A stretch of DNA of 6,233 bases from Nitrososphaerota archaeon (GCA_027886785.1 JAPCJV010000115.1:1-6233), one strand, 5' to 3'; counted from the stretch's first letter, positions 1 through 5,921 are shown. The notes: generated by a model from the sequence alone, not told the origin. A program made the numbers and translations.

Positions 1-1010
1 ACAGTAGCTAGGGCGGCAGCGACGCTCAACGGATTTCCATTGTACGTCCCTGCAAAATATACCCGCTCCGAGGCGGCAGTTTCCATGATCTCTTTACTTG
101 CTAGAACCCCTGCCAGAATCAATCCATTTGCAACAGCTTTCGCGATGGTGGTCATGTCTGGCTGGATTTTGAGAAATTCCTGTGCTCCTCCGATCGCCAA
201 TCTGAATCCAGTAATGACCTCGTCAAAGATCAGCAGGATTCCATATTCTTTCGTCAACCTCCGCATGAGTTCCAGGTACCCCTTCTCTGGAGGTATGACG
301 CCTAAATTCGCCTGGTATCCTTCGGTAAATACCGCAGAGATTTGATTGCCCTCCCTTCTAAGCGTCTCTTCCAGAACCTCGGGGTCGTTCCAAGGAATTA
401 CGATGATGTCGTCAGCGACGCTCTCGGAAATTCCCTCTGAGGTAACAACCTTTTGTCGAATTTTTCTTGCAAAAGGTCCAATGACGGAATTGACTGATCC
501 CACCATGTTCCAATCCATCCAGCCGTGGTAGTGCCCTTCGAATTTCAGGATCTTCTTCTTGCAGTTGTAAGATCGGGCTAATCTGCGAGCGATGGAAGTC
601 GCTTCAGTACCGGTGCTTGTCAGTATTGTTTGTTCAGCACTGGGAATATTCTTCCTGAGTTTCTCGCACAGCCTCAACTCAATTTCAGTATTCGTGCCAT
701 AAATGGTTCCCTTTTCTAGCTGGGCGCGAACTGCGGTGTTTACAACCGGATTAGAATGCCCTAAAATAATCGCTCCAAAAGCAAGGTGGTAATCAATAAA
801 CTCATTTTTGTCTGCATCATAGATGTGTGACCCTTGCGCTTTATCGAAAAAAGAGGGCATGGAAATCGGAATGCGTTCATAGGTACCGCGAGCAATAGCC
901 TCCCTTGCAGCACTATTGGTTCCGCCAGGAAGAAGATCGTTTGCCTCGATCTGCAGTTCCTTAGACCGGGCAAAAGTACGGTGAGCTGTCGTAACGGCGC
1001 TCTCAGGCAT
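1..1010 (-). CDS. Class-III PLP aminotransferase, glutamate-1-semialdehyde aminomutase-like (3' end cut by window)
   Basis: The reading frame is open from an ATG at 1010 down to the left edge (336 codons), so the C-terminal part, probably about 90-110 residues, lies outside. It is a fold-type I PLP enzyme of the class-III/GSA aminomutase family. Visible landmarks are the phosphate-binding STGTEAT (132-138), FEGHYHGW (157-164), IFDEVITGFR (261-270) with D263 for the pyridine nitrogen, TTIAKAVANG (287-296) with K291 as the Schiff-base lysine, and GTYNGNPLS (321-329). All catalytic landmarks in the visible part are intact. True HemL makes 5-aminolevulinate, but this family also holds many catabolic amino-acid and beta-amino-acid aminotransferases. 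The catabolic neighbours, with no tetrapyrrole genes in view, favour a transaminase; this is inference. A GGAGGGG tract lies 18 bases before the ATG, too far to be a normal Shine-Dalgarno. A TATA-like box at 1044-1051 predicts an almost leaderless mRNA. It is divergent from the Rid gene. Confidence 0.93.
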   Translation of the reverse strand, partial: MPESAVTTAHRTFARSKELQIEANDLLPGGTNSAAREAIARGTYERIPISMPSFFDKAQGSHIYDADKNEFIDYHLAFGAIILGHSNPVVNTAVRAQLEKGTIYGTNTEIELRLCEKLRKNIPSAEQTILTSTGTEATSIARRLARSYNCKKKILKFEGHYHGWMDWNMVGSVNSVIGPFARKIRQKVVTSEGISESVADDIIVIPWNDPEVLEETLRREGNQISAVFTEGYQANLGVIPPEKGYLELMRRLTKEYGILLIFDEVITGFRLAIGGAQEFLKIQPDMTTIAKAVANGLILAGVLASKEIMETAASERVYFAGTYNGNPLSVAAALAT

Positions 1011-1043
1011 TTTACTTCTCGAGTTGCACCCCTCCTTCTTACA

Positions 1044-1051
1044 TATATTTA
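1044..1051 (-). promoter_or_regulatory. TATA-like promoter box of the aminotransferase gene
   Basis: Read on the minus strand this is TAAATATA. Its centre is about 37 bp upstream of the ATG at 1010. With archaeal spacing (start of transcription about 27 bp from the box centre) the 5' leader would be only about 10 nt. The neighbouring AAGGAGGGG tract would then lie upstream of the transcription start and could not act as a ribosome-binding site. On the plus strand the same AT-rich patch lies about 100 bp before the Rid gene and is less likely to serve it. Confidence 0.5.
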
Positions 1052-1147
1052 GTCATCAAGGAGCTCGAGAAAGCTTTTGAAATTGGGAAAGGATTGACTT
1101 CGGCTTGAGGTCTTTTGGAAAAGAAACTTATCTCGACGGATTGAGCC

Positions 1148-1513
1148 ATGAAACCGGTTCGACCATATTATTCTCAAGCGGTAAGCGTAGAGGGAGCTAA
1201 GAAACTGATCTTTGTCTCAGGGCAGACTTGGGATCCAAAGTTAGGTGGCGTGGCGCGGGAAAATGCGGGAGAGCAAGCGGAATTTCTTCTCGAAAACATG
1301 AAAGCAATCCTCGAAGCGTCAGGTGCAACTATGGAAGATATCGTGAAGGTGACGTTCTATCTGACAAGTATGGAAGATCTTGAAGCAATAGCTCAAGTGC
1401 GGTTTAGATACTTCAGAAAGAGTCCTCCATCCTCAACCCTAGTAGAAGTAAGCAACCTCTGGCACCCGGACGTCTTAGGCGAAATAGACGCGTTTGCTGT
1501 TGCAGACTCTTGA
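1148..1513 (+). CDS. Rid/YjgF/YER057c/UK114-family protein lacking the RidA-type arginine
   Basis: This 121-residue protein has the typical length of the family, which forms chorismate-mutase-like trimers in the cytoplasm. Diagnostic stretches are RPYYSQAV (5-12), LIFVSGQTWDP (20-30), the helix around GEQAEFLLENMKAILEASG (41-59), IVKVTFYLTSMEDL (65-78) and the C-terminal VEVSNL...GEIDAFAV. Classical RidA hydrolyses enamine/imine intermediates made by PLP enzymes and uses an Arg (R105 in E. coli). Here the aligned position in PPSSTLVEV is Ser96, while the glutamate equivalent to E120 is kept (E112). The protein therefore probably belongs to one of the Rid subgroups without that arginine, and RidA-type imine deaminase activity is not expected. 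Some family members deaminate 2-aminomuconate in aromatic catabolism. Its position beside a PLP enzyme is suggestive. The ATG at 1148 leaves the usual short N-terminus; I see no clear Shine-Dalgarno or convincing TATA box. It ends 16 bp from the converging ThDP-enzyme gene. Confidence 0.92.
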   Translation: MKPVRPYYSQAVSVEGAKKLIFVSGQTWDPKLGGVARENAGEQAEFLLENMKAILEASGATMEDIVKVTFYLTSMEDLEAIAQVRFRYFRKSPPSSTLVEVSNLWHPDVLGEIDAFAVADS

Positions 1514-1529
1514 GAGTCATGAGTATTCT

Positions 1530-3305
1530 CTAAAGATGGGGAGCCAAGTCAGTCCAAGAACTTGGGTACGCCCTGTTTAGTCCAGGGGCAAAAAATGTCG
1601 GAACGTCTCTGTTCGTAGGCACTTCAATAACGTACGGAGCTTTCGCCCCGATCGCTCTTCGAACGGCCTCACTTACTTCCGCCGGAGTCTTCGCGTGAGT
1701 CCCCTTTGCTCCGTAGGATTCTGCCATCTTGACAAAGTCAGGATTATAGAGCGTGTCCGAGCCTCCGCCTTTTTTCGAAAACGAACCCCAAGGGTGCGCC
1801 CTGTGATAGAGATCCAATTCCGCCTTTCTCTCCAGGTTGGGACCGTAGTTGTTGAAAATGATCCAAATAGCCGCCAGATCGTTCTCTACCGCGGTGGCGA
1901 GCGCGTAATTGATCATCAAGAATGCGCCATCTCCAATTAGGGCAATGCAGGGCCGATTCGGGTAGAGCAATTTTCCGGTAAGAACCGCGACCCCTCCCCA
2001 TCCCATCTGAAACATGCCACCGTTGATGTACCAGGACTTTGGTTCAACGATTTTCAAGTACCCCTGCCCATTTTGGATCATTTCGCCAATGTCGTTGAAA
2101 AATAACGTATCATCTGGCACAGCTTTCCTTATTTCATAAAGCAGTCTTGCCGGATGCATCGGCATCACATCAGACAACAGGTCTTTTGACAGCGTTTTTT
2201 CCCAATCGGCTTTTCTCTGCGTCACGCTTTGCACCCAGTCGCTGACTCTTTTTCGTTGCTCTTCTTTTTCGCGCTGCGAAATTTGTTCCATTGATTTCAG
2301 TAAATCTTCGAGAGAAGCTTTTGCGTCGCCGACTATTCCCACCTCCACCTGATAGTTTCTGCCGATTTCGGACTCATCTATATCGATCTGAATCAGCTTT
2401 GATGGAGGTATGCCGAAGACGACATTTTGTCTCCAGTTTATCGTCTCCCAATCCGTGAACCTGCACCCAATCCCGAGGATGACATCCGCTTCCTTCGCGC
2501 TCTGGTTCGCCGCTCCAGAACCAGCGCGTCCAATTTGCCCTAAACTTAGGGGGTCGTTATCAGAAACTGCTCCCTTCGCCATGAGGCTCGTCACAATGGG
2601 GATGCGGTACCTCGCAGTGAGCAGGAGGATCTCCGGTAAGGCTTCCGACGTCATTGCTCCGCCTCCCACCACGATGAGGGGCCTTTGCGCGGAGAGCAAC
2701 AATTGAGCTGCCTTTTCGATTTCTCTGCTATCTCCTCTTGTTCTCCTGACTGGCTTTAGCCAATTCGGGTCAGGGACATCAAAGGCAAACTCGCTTAGTT
2801 GAATATCCCAGGGCAATTGAACAAGAACTGGTCCGGGACGTCCCGTAGTCGCGGTTTTGAGGGCCCTAGAAAGCACATCCAGCGTGTTCTCAGGTCTAAC
2901 GACAAGCCACGCCCTCTTCACTATGGGGCGAAACACCGATGTAGTATCCTCGCTCTGATGGTAGTAAACCTCCTCGTATCCCCCTTTGTCAAAATATTGA
3001 GTCGGACCTGCTCCTGCAATCAGAACGACAGCCGAAGAATCATGCATGGCGTTAGTGACAGCGCACACAGTGTTCAAGACTCCTGGCCCCTTGGTCACGA
3101 TCACCGGTGCAACCTTGTGCTTTAATCTGTAGTAGGCATCTGCCATCTGCACTGCAGCGGCCTCGTGCTTAGGCTGGATTCCCTTTAATTGAGGCTTCTC
3201 AATTAGGGCATCCAGAAGGGGCCACACGGTCGCTCCAATATAACCAAAATAATGCTCGACTCCCTCGTTGACTAAGTACTGAGCTACTGCGTCCACCACG
3301 CGCAT
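1530..3305 (-). CDS. Thiamine-diphosphate-dependent enzyme, acetolactate-synthase-like (large subunit type)
   Basis: This 591-residue protein has the three-domain layout of the acetolactate synthase/pyruvate oxidase superfamily. The PYR domain (about 1-170) carries the cofactor-activating glutamate in KHEAAAVQMA (E48), plus TKGPGVLN (71-78) and GRPGPVLVQLPWDIQ. The central domain (about 195-335) includes LIVVGGGA and EADVILGIGCRF. The PP domain (about 385-570) has the ThDP/Mg motif GDG at 458-460 closed by Asn-Asn at 485-486. It should catalyse decarboxylation and/or carboligation of a 2-keto acid. It is probably not biosynthetic IlvB: no small regulatory subunit is adjacent, the usual Pro-Gly near the N-terminus is Ile-Gly in FGYIGATVWP (20-29), and the Thr/Ser-Gly-Gln stretch of acetolactate synthases is AGAGP (97-101). 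Substrate and FAD binding cannot be decided. The ATG at 3305 is the natural start, just before the conserved helix. A TATA-like box at 3340-3347 predicts a leader of about 10 nt. Confidence 0.93.
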   Translation of the reverse strand: MRVVDAVAQYLVNEGVEHYFGYIGATVWPLLDALIEKPQLKGIQPKHEAAAVQMADAYYRLKHKVAPVIVTKGPGVLNTVCAVTNAMHDSSAVVLIAGAGPTQYFDKGGYEEVYYHQSEDTTSVFRPIVKRAWLVVRPENTLDVLSRALKTATTGRPGPVLVQLPWDIQLSEFAFDVPDPNWLKPVRRTRGDSREIEKAAQLLLSAQRPLIVVGGGAMTSEALPEILLLTARYRIPIVTSLMAKGAVSDNDPLSLGQIGRAGSGAANQSAKEADVILGIGCRFTDWETINWRQNVVFGIPPSKLIQIDIDESEIGRNYQVEVGIVGDAKASLEDLLKSMEQISQREKEEQRKRVSDWVQSVTQRKADWEKTLSKDLLSDVMPMHPARLLYEIRKAVPDDTLFFNDIGEMIQNGQGYLKIVEPKSWYINGGMFQMGWGGVAVLTGKLLYPNRPCIALIGDGAFLMINYALATAVENDLAAIWIIFNNYGPNLERKAELDLYHRAHPWGSFSKKGGGSDTLYNPDFVKMAESYGAKGTHAKTPAEVSEAVRRAIGAKAPYVIEVPTNRDVPTFFAPGLNRAYPSSWTDLAPHL

Positions 3306-3339
3306 TTTTTTCTCTCGACAGGCGCGGAGTGACTTTTTG

Positions 3340-3347
3340 ATTTAAAC
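3340..3347 (-). promoter_or_regulatory. TATA-like promoter box of the ThDP-enzyme gene
   Basis: Read on the minus strand it is GTTTAAAT, centred about 38 bp before the ATG at 3305. The predicted transcription start is near 3317, giving a leader of about a dozen bases with no Shine-Dalgarno. It shows that the gene need not be co-transcribed with the VOC gene 146 bp upstream. Confidence 0.5.
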
Positions 3348-3369
3348 GTTCTTGTCTTTTCTAAATTTC

Positions 3370-3382
3370 TTCGTTAAACGAA
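3370..3382. repeat. 13-bp inverted repeat upstream of the ThDP-gene promoter
   Basis: TTCGTT and AACGAA are perfect 6-bp arms around a single A. The site is about 25 bp upstream of the TATA-like box at 3340-3347. TTAAACG occurs both in this repeat (3374-3380) and over the TATA box (3342-3348), 32 bp apart, close to three helical turns. That is a plausible arrangement for a regulator contacting two sites on one DNA face. No factor can be named. Confidence 0.35.
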
Positions 3383-3426
3383 TCGAACTCAGCGGAAAAT
3401 ATACCTAAACTAGTTTCACTTGTATT

Positions 3427-3442
3427 CCGGAAAAAGTTCCGG
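3427..3442 (-). terminator. Small inverted repeat after the VOC gene, possible terminator
   Basis: CCGGAA and TTCCGG form a 6-bp stem around a 4-base loop, starting about 10 bases after the VOC stop codon (minus strand). The minus strand carries five T within the structure rather than after it, so it is not a textbook intrinsic terminator. It could equally be an operator in the 146-bp space before the ThDP gene. Confidence 0.3.
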
Positions 3443-3451
3443 TTAATCTGA

Positions 3452-3925
3452 CTAGTCTTTACTTGAAATGGATTCAGGGGATTCTTGAAAGAATTCGAGG
3501 GTTACCCCGTCAGGATCGACTAAGTACACAAATTTAATGCCTTTGAGCGGTCCATCATTAACCGTGGACGGTTCGGAGTTGAAATGCACCGTTTTCTTGA
3601 ATTCACTGAAAGCTCTTTCAATATCCGGGACTCGGAAGGCAATGTGCATGCTTCCGGTATCGCAGTTTCGTCTGTCGTAGGCTCGCCCTTCTGGCTCGAG
3701 GTACTGCAATAGCTCTATCATCGTACCATCGCCCGCTTTGAGCATAGCACTGCGCAATTTCGCTCCTTCCACGTTGAGACTTCTGTCCAGATCCTTCCCG
3801 GAGTACTGCAGAGGGGAAAAAAGCAAACGAAACCCAAGTTGTTTGTAAAAATCTATGGACCTCTCCAAATTGGAGACGGTTACACCCATGTGATGCACCC
3901 CCACAGAAGTTTGCTGATCGATCAA
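3452..3925 (-). CDS. VOC-superfamily (glyoxalase / dioxygenase fold) single-domain protein
   Basis: A 157-residue protein with both beta-alpha-beta-beta-beta modules of one VOC domain: VHHMGVTVSNLERSIDFYKQLGF (10-32) and MHIAFRVPDIERAF (93-106). Candidate metal ligands are H12, E71 (in MIELLQY), H94 and E144 (in DPDGVTLEFFQ), a 2-His/2-Glu set seen in glyoxalase I and methylmalonyl-CoA epimerase-type members. The length suits an isomerase, lyase or epimerase rather than a two-domain extradiol dioxygenase, and the substrate is unknown. No ATG precedes the domain: the first in-frame ATG (residue 13) would remove the first metal-binding His. I therefore choose TTG at 3925; GTG codons at residues 8 and 10 are alternatives. 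The palindromic TATA box at 3946-3955 places transcription start almost exactly at the TTG, implying a leaderless mRNA. It is divergent from the cyclase gene (89-bp gap) and lies upstream of the ThDP gene on the same strand. Confidence 0.88.
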   Translation of the reverse strand: MIDQQTSVGVHHMGVTVSNLERSIDFYKQLGFRLLFSPLQYSGKDLDRSLNVEGAKLRSAMLKAGDGTMIELLQYLEPEGRAYDRRNCDTGSMHIAFRVPDIERAFSEFKKTVHFNSEPSTVNDGPLKGIKFVYLVDPDGVTLEFFQESPESISSKD

Positions 3926-3945
3926 AGCACCGAGAATTTCGCGAG

Positions 3946-3955
3946 TAAATATTTA
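3946..3955. promoter_or_regulatory. Palindromic TATA box between the VOC and cyclase genes
   Basis: TAAATATTTA is a perfect 10-bp palindrome in the 89-bp divergent region. On the minus strand its centre is about 25 bp before the TTG at 3925, the spacing of an archaeal leaderless promoter. On the plus strand it would give a leader of roughly 38 nt before the cyclase ATG at 4015. A symmetric box could serve both directions. Confidence 0.55.
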
Positions 3956-3977
3956 ACCTTGATTTACTTTTTCCAAA

Positions 3978-3986
3978 ACTATTATC
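3978..3986 (+). promoter_or_regulatory. Possible second TATA-like box for the cyclase gene
   Basis: ACTATTATC, preceded by the purine-rich CCAAAA that could act as a BRE, is centred about 33 bp before the ATG at 4015. It would give a leader of about 5 nt, matching the other genes here. It is weaker than the palindromic box at 3946-3955, so which one drives the cyclase is open. Confidence 0.35.
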
Positions 3987-4014
3987 TACCTCAGCAGATT
4001 CGCACAAAAAATCA

Positions 4015-4899
4015 ATGTCGGAAAGTTGGTATCCATCCATTTGGGGACAAGAGGATGAGGTGGGTGCTCTAAATTATGTTACGAAGAACAAGGTCGTGGA
4101 AGCAGCTAGACTCGTCAAGACTGGAAAGATCTACAATCTGGGTCAGTTGCTCGAAGATGGAATCTCCGTTCATTCGTACCATGGACCCTTCGTTTATTCT
4201 ACTTACAGGAGGCATATAGACGCCATTCGGCTGTACAAGCTCAAAAATCAATTCGGCGCGATGAACGTACGAATGGAAATGGCCGACCACACGGGAACTC
4301 ATCTGGACGGCTTGAATCACATTTCGATAAGTGACAAGGTGTACAATGGGAGAATCTCCGACGAAATCATTGGAACTTTTGGAACGTCTCACTTGGGCAT
4401 GGAGAAGACCCCTCCCATTTTCACTCGGGGGATCTTGATCGATGTAGCTTCTTTGCGGGGCGTGTTGAGGTTAGAAAAAGACCATCTGATTTCAAAAGAG
4501 GAGATCAAAGAATGCTTAGAAAAAACTAATCTAGAAATTACAAAAGGGGATACGGTTCTCATACGAACTGGATGGAGCCAGTTGTGGATGAAGGACAACA
4601 AACAATATTCTGAGGAGTGTCCCGGGATAGGAATGGCCGCAGGGCAGTGGCTTTCTGAAAAAGGAGCCGCTGTAATCGGATCGGACAACTGGCTGGTCGA
4701 AAGAAGTGAACCTGAGGTACCCGGCGAATCCTTTTCAGTCCACCAATATCTGATTACAAAACACGGCGTTCGCCTCTTGGAAAATATGCAGTTGGAAGAG
4801 CTCGATCGAGATCAAGTTGCGGAATTTCTCTTTGTGTGTTTGCCACTGCAAATCAAGGGTGCGACGGGTTCGACAGTCCGACCGATAGCGATTGTTTAG
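4015..4899 (+). CDS. Cyclase-family metal-dependent hydrolase (kynurenine formamidase / isatin hydrolase-like)
   Basis: A 294-residue protein of the putative cyclase family (PF04199-type). The metal-binding signature HxGTHxD...H is complete as HTGTHLDGLNH, with H92, H96, D98 and H102. Other family stretches are RGILIDV (138-144), GDTVLIRTGW (178-187) and the AAGQWLSEKGAAVIGSDN region (208-225). It belongs to the longer branch, recognised by the N-terminal IWGQEDEVGALNYV (9-22) and LVKTGKIYNLG (33-43), not to the roughly 200-residue KynB type. Characterised relatives hydrolyse N-formylkynurenine, isatin and similar amides or lactones with Mn or Zn; this branch is mostly uncharacterised, so the substrate is open. 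No signal peptide is seen, so it is probably cytoplasmic. The ATG at 4015 directly precedes the conserved N-terminus, and no Shine-Dalgarno is present. It is divergent from the VOC gene, which suggests shared regulation. Confidence 0.9.
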   Translation: MSESWYPSIWGQEDEVGALNYVTKNKVVEAARLVKTGKIYNLGQLLEDGISVHSYHGPFVYSTYRRHIDAIRLYKLKNQFGAMNVRMEMADHTGTHLDGLNHISISDKVYNGRISDEIIGTFGTSHLGMEKTPPIFTRGILIDVASLRGVLRLEKDHLISKEEIKECLEKTNLEITKGDTVLIRTGWSQLWMKDNKQYSEECPGIGMAAGQWLSEKGAAVIGSDNWLVERSEPEVPGESFSVHQYLITKHGVRLLENMQLEELDRDQVAEFLFVCLPLQIKGATGSTVRPIAIV

Positions 4900-4908
4900 C
4901 TACGCGAA

Positions 4909-4916
4909 TTTTTTTT
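4909..4916 (+). terminator. Oligo-T terminator after the cyclase gene
   Basis: Eight consecutive T begin 10 bases after the TAG stop at 4897-4899. No stem precedes them, which suits archaeal T-run termination rather than a bacterial hairpin terminator. A GC-rich hairpin follows instead of preceding the run. Confidence 0.5.
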
Positions 4917-4919
4917 GAA

Positions 4920-4961
4920 GGCCCAGAGAGGGGCCCCCTAGGGTCGATCGCAAGCGGGGGG
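4920..4961. other. GC-rich palindromic island in an AT-rich gap
   Basis: The 241-bp gap between the converging cyclase and GATase-like genes is AT-rich except for this patch. It holds GGCCC/GGGCC arms (4920-4924 and 4931-4935), the palindromes GGGGCCCC (4930-4937) and CCCTAGGG (4936-4943), and a G6 run at 4956-4961 able to pair with the C5 run at 4934-4938. It could be a structured 3' UTR, a small RNA or a protein-binding site. C-tract/TAG/G-tract sequences loosely resemble CsoR-family operators, but the site is over 1 kb from the CsoR-like gene. Confidence 0.35.
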
Positions 4962-5052
4962 AGCAATGTCGCAGCCTGCACTTCTTTCAAACGAAGCTAA
5001 ATGGATTTACAATTCTAACTCTATGAAATAAAACTCCAAACAAAATTCATAA

Positions 5053-5076
5053 TTTCAAATGTGATTCACATTGAAA
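5053..5076. repeat. Near-perfect 24-bp inverted repeat
   Basis: AATGTGA and TCACATT are perfect arms around a central T at 5065. With one bulged A on the left the pairing extends outward through TTTCA/TGAAA, giving about 11 base pairs. It lies about 65 bp past the stop of the GATase-like gene and about 150 bp past the cyclase stop, so it is more likely a 3'-end hairpin or protein site than a promoter element. Surrounding sequence is AT-rich, without coding potential beyond a 21-codon ORF ending at 5031. Confidence 0.45.
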
Positions 5077-5140
5077 ATCAGCTAGGTCCTACTCCTAAAC
5101 ACAATTGCTATTTTGAACGATTGGCAAAAGTAAATAAGCT

Positions 5141-5899
5141 CTAAAGTTTTGCAAGCCATCTTATCGACTGTCGCCAGAACTTTACATAATTGGAACTCGT
5201 AACAAAGCTTCCTCCCCAGTGAAGATCACAGTCTGACGCGAAAGCCATAGTCCTCCCTTTGCCAAAACTTCCGACCACCATAATCGGATCATTTCCATAT
5301 GTAGCTAGGATCGTTGAATCTGGTTTGTCTTTGATTTGGTTGTAGCCCAGAAAGTAATGATCCTGCTTGCGATCCAGATTGGACAAGGTCGAATGATCAT
5401 GATTAGAAAACAAGAGTGAAAAGCCTTCGGGGACTTCCACCCGATCATCTCCGTCTTTGATGACGACTGGCAGAGCTTCTTCGACTGGCGTACCATGGTA
5501 ACGCGCAATACCACGGAAACCACCAAAGGACCAGTATCCTCCGATCATTACGAGACCTCCTCCATTCCGGACGTACTCGCGAATCAGCTTGTGTCGATTA
5601 GGCACTCGCGAGCCGTGCATCAATTCCGGCGTTATGAGGAGAGTATCACTCCCCACATCACTGAGGACCATCGCATCGTATTTTGAAAGTTCTTCCTGAG
5701 AGTTGGGAAAATCACGAGCTATTGCTGTTCCCCAGATTCTTCGGACACTAATCTGTGGATCTTCTCTTAGAGCAACTTCCAGTCTTCCCTCGGTAATTGC
5801 TTCGTTGTTGAAAACAAAATCATATCCGACGTGCATGATCGATATTCTGTCAATATTATCGCCAACGTACAAGACGCTAATTTTCTTTGTTGACTCCAT
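5141..5899 (-). CDS. Glutamine-amidotransferase-like protein (DUF1355 type) with Ser at the nucleophile position
   Basis: A 252-residue cytoplasmic protein resembling the class I GATase-like/DUF1355 group (flavodoxin-like alpha/beta fold). Supporting stretches are ISVLYVGD (7-14), KYDAMVLSDVGSD (73-85), YVRNGGGLVMIGGYWSFGG (109-127), TPVEEALPV (137-145), GSFGKGRTMAF (210-220) and SDCDLHWGG (222-230). In true glutamine amidotransferases the elbow carries a Cys; here the aligned position is probably Ser124 in GGYWSFGG, so glutaminase activity is unlikely and the function is unknown. The frame stays open to an ATG at 6013, but I choose the ATG at 5899. The conserved first strand begins right after it, the extra 38 residues look unrelated, and the longer form would overlap the divergent repressor gene. 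A TATA-like box at 5922-5929 puts transcription start at 5899, so the mRNA should be leaderless. It converges on the cyclase and diverges from the repressor gene. Confidence 0.82.
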   Translation of the reverse strand: MESTKKISVLYVGDNIDRISIMHVGYDFVFNNEAITEGRLEVALREDPQISVRRIWGTAIARDFPNSQEELSKYDAMVLSDVGSDTLLITPELMHGSRVPNRHKLIREYVRNGGGLVMIGGYWSFGGFRGIARYHGTPVEEALPVVIKDGDDRVEVPEGFSLLFSNHDHSTLSNLDRKQDHYFLGYNQIKDKPDSTILATYGNDPIMVVGSFGKGRTMAFASDCDLHWGGSFVTSSNYVKFWRQSIRWLAKL

Positions 5900-5921
5900 G
5901 AAAGCGGAGGAGAGAATACGG

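Noticed and set aside
1..1010. Assignment of the aminotransferase as HemL (tetrapyrrole biosynthesis)
   Set aside because: The family signature fits, but no other tetrapyrrole gene is visible, the neighbours are catabolic, and the C-terminus is missing, so the gene symbol was withheld.
1031..1039. AAGGAGGGG as Shine-Dalgarno of the aminotransferase gene
   Set aside because: About 18 bases separate it from the ATG, and the TATA-like box predicts that transcription starts downstream of it. An in-frame start nearer to it was not found.
1512..1531. GAGA...TCTC inverted repeat between the converging Rid and ThDP genes as a bidirectional terminator
   Set aside because: Four-base arms with a long loop and no T-run; within chance expectation.
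3450..3457. GACTAGTC palindrome over the VOC stop codon and AAACTAGTTT at 3407-3416
   Set aside because: Short palindromes of this size are common; there is no supporting context beyond the shared CTAG core.
4389..4688. 99-codon open frame opposite the cyclase gene, and other long overlapping frames (e.g. 3618-4040, 2799-3125, 40-345)
   Set aside because: They lie inside well-supported genes, carry no recognisable family motif, and have low-complexity or Ser/Arg-rich composition typical of shadow frames.
4900..5140. tRNA or CRISPR in the convergent gap
   Set aside because: No T-loop-like GTTCGA motif with cloverleaf pairing and no repeated spacer structure is present.
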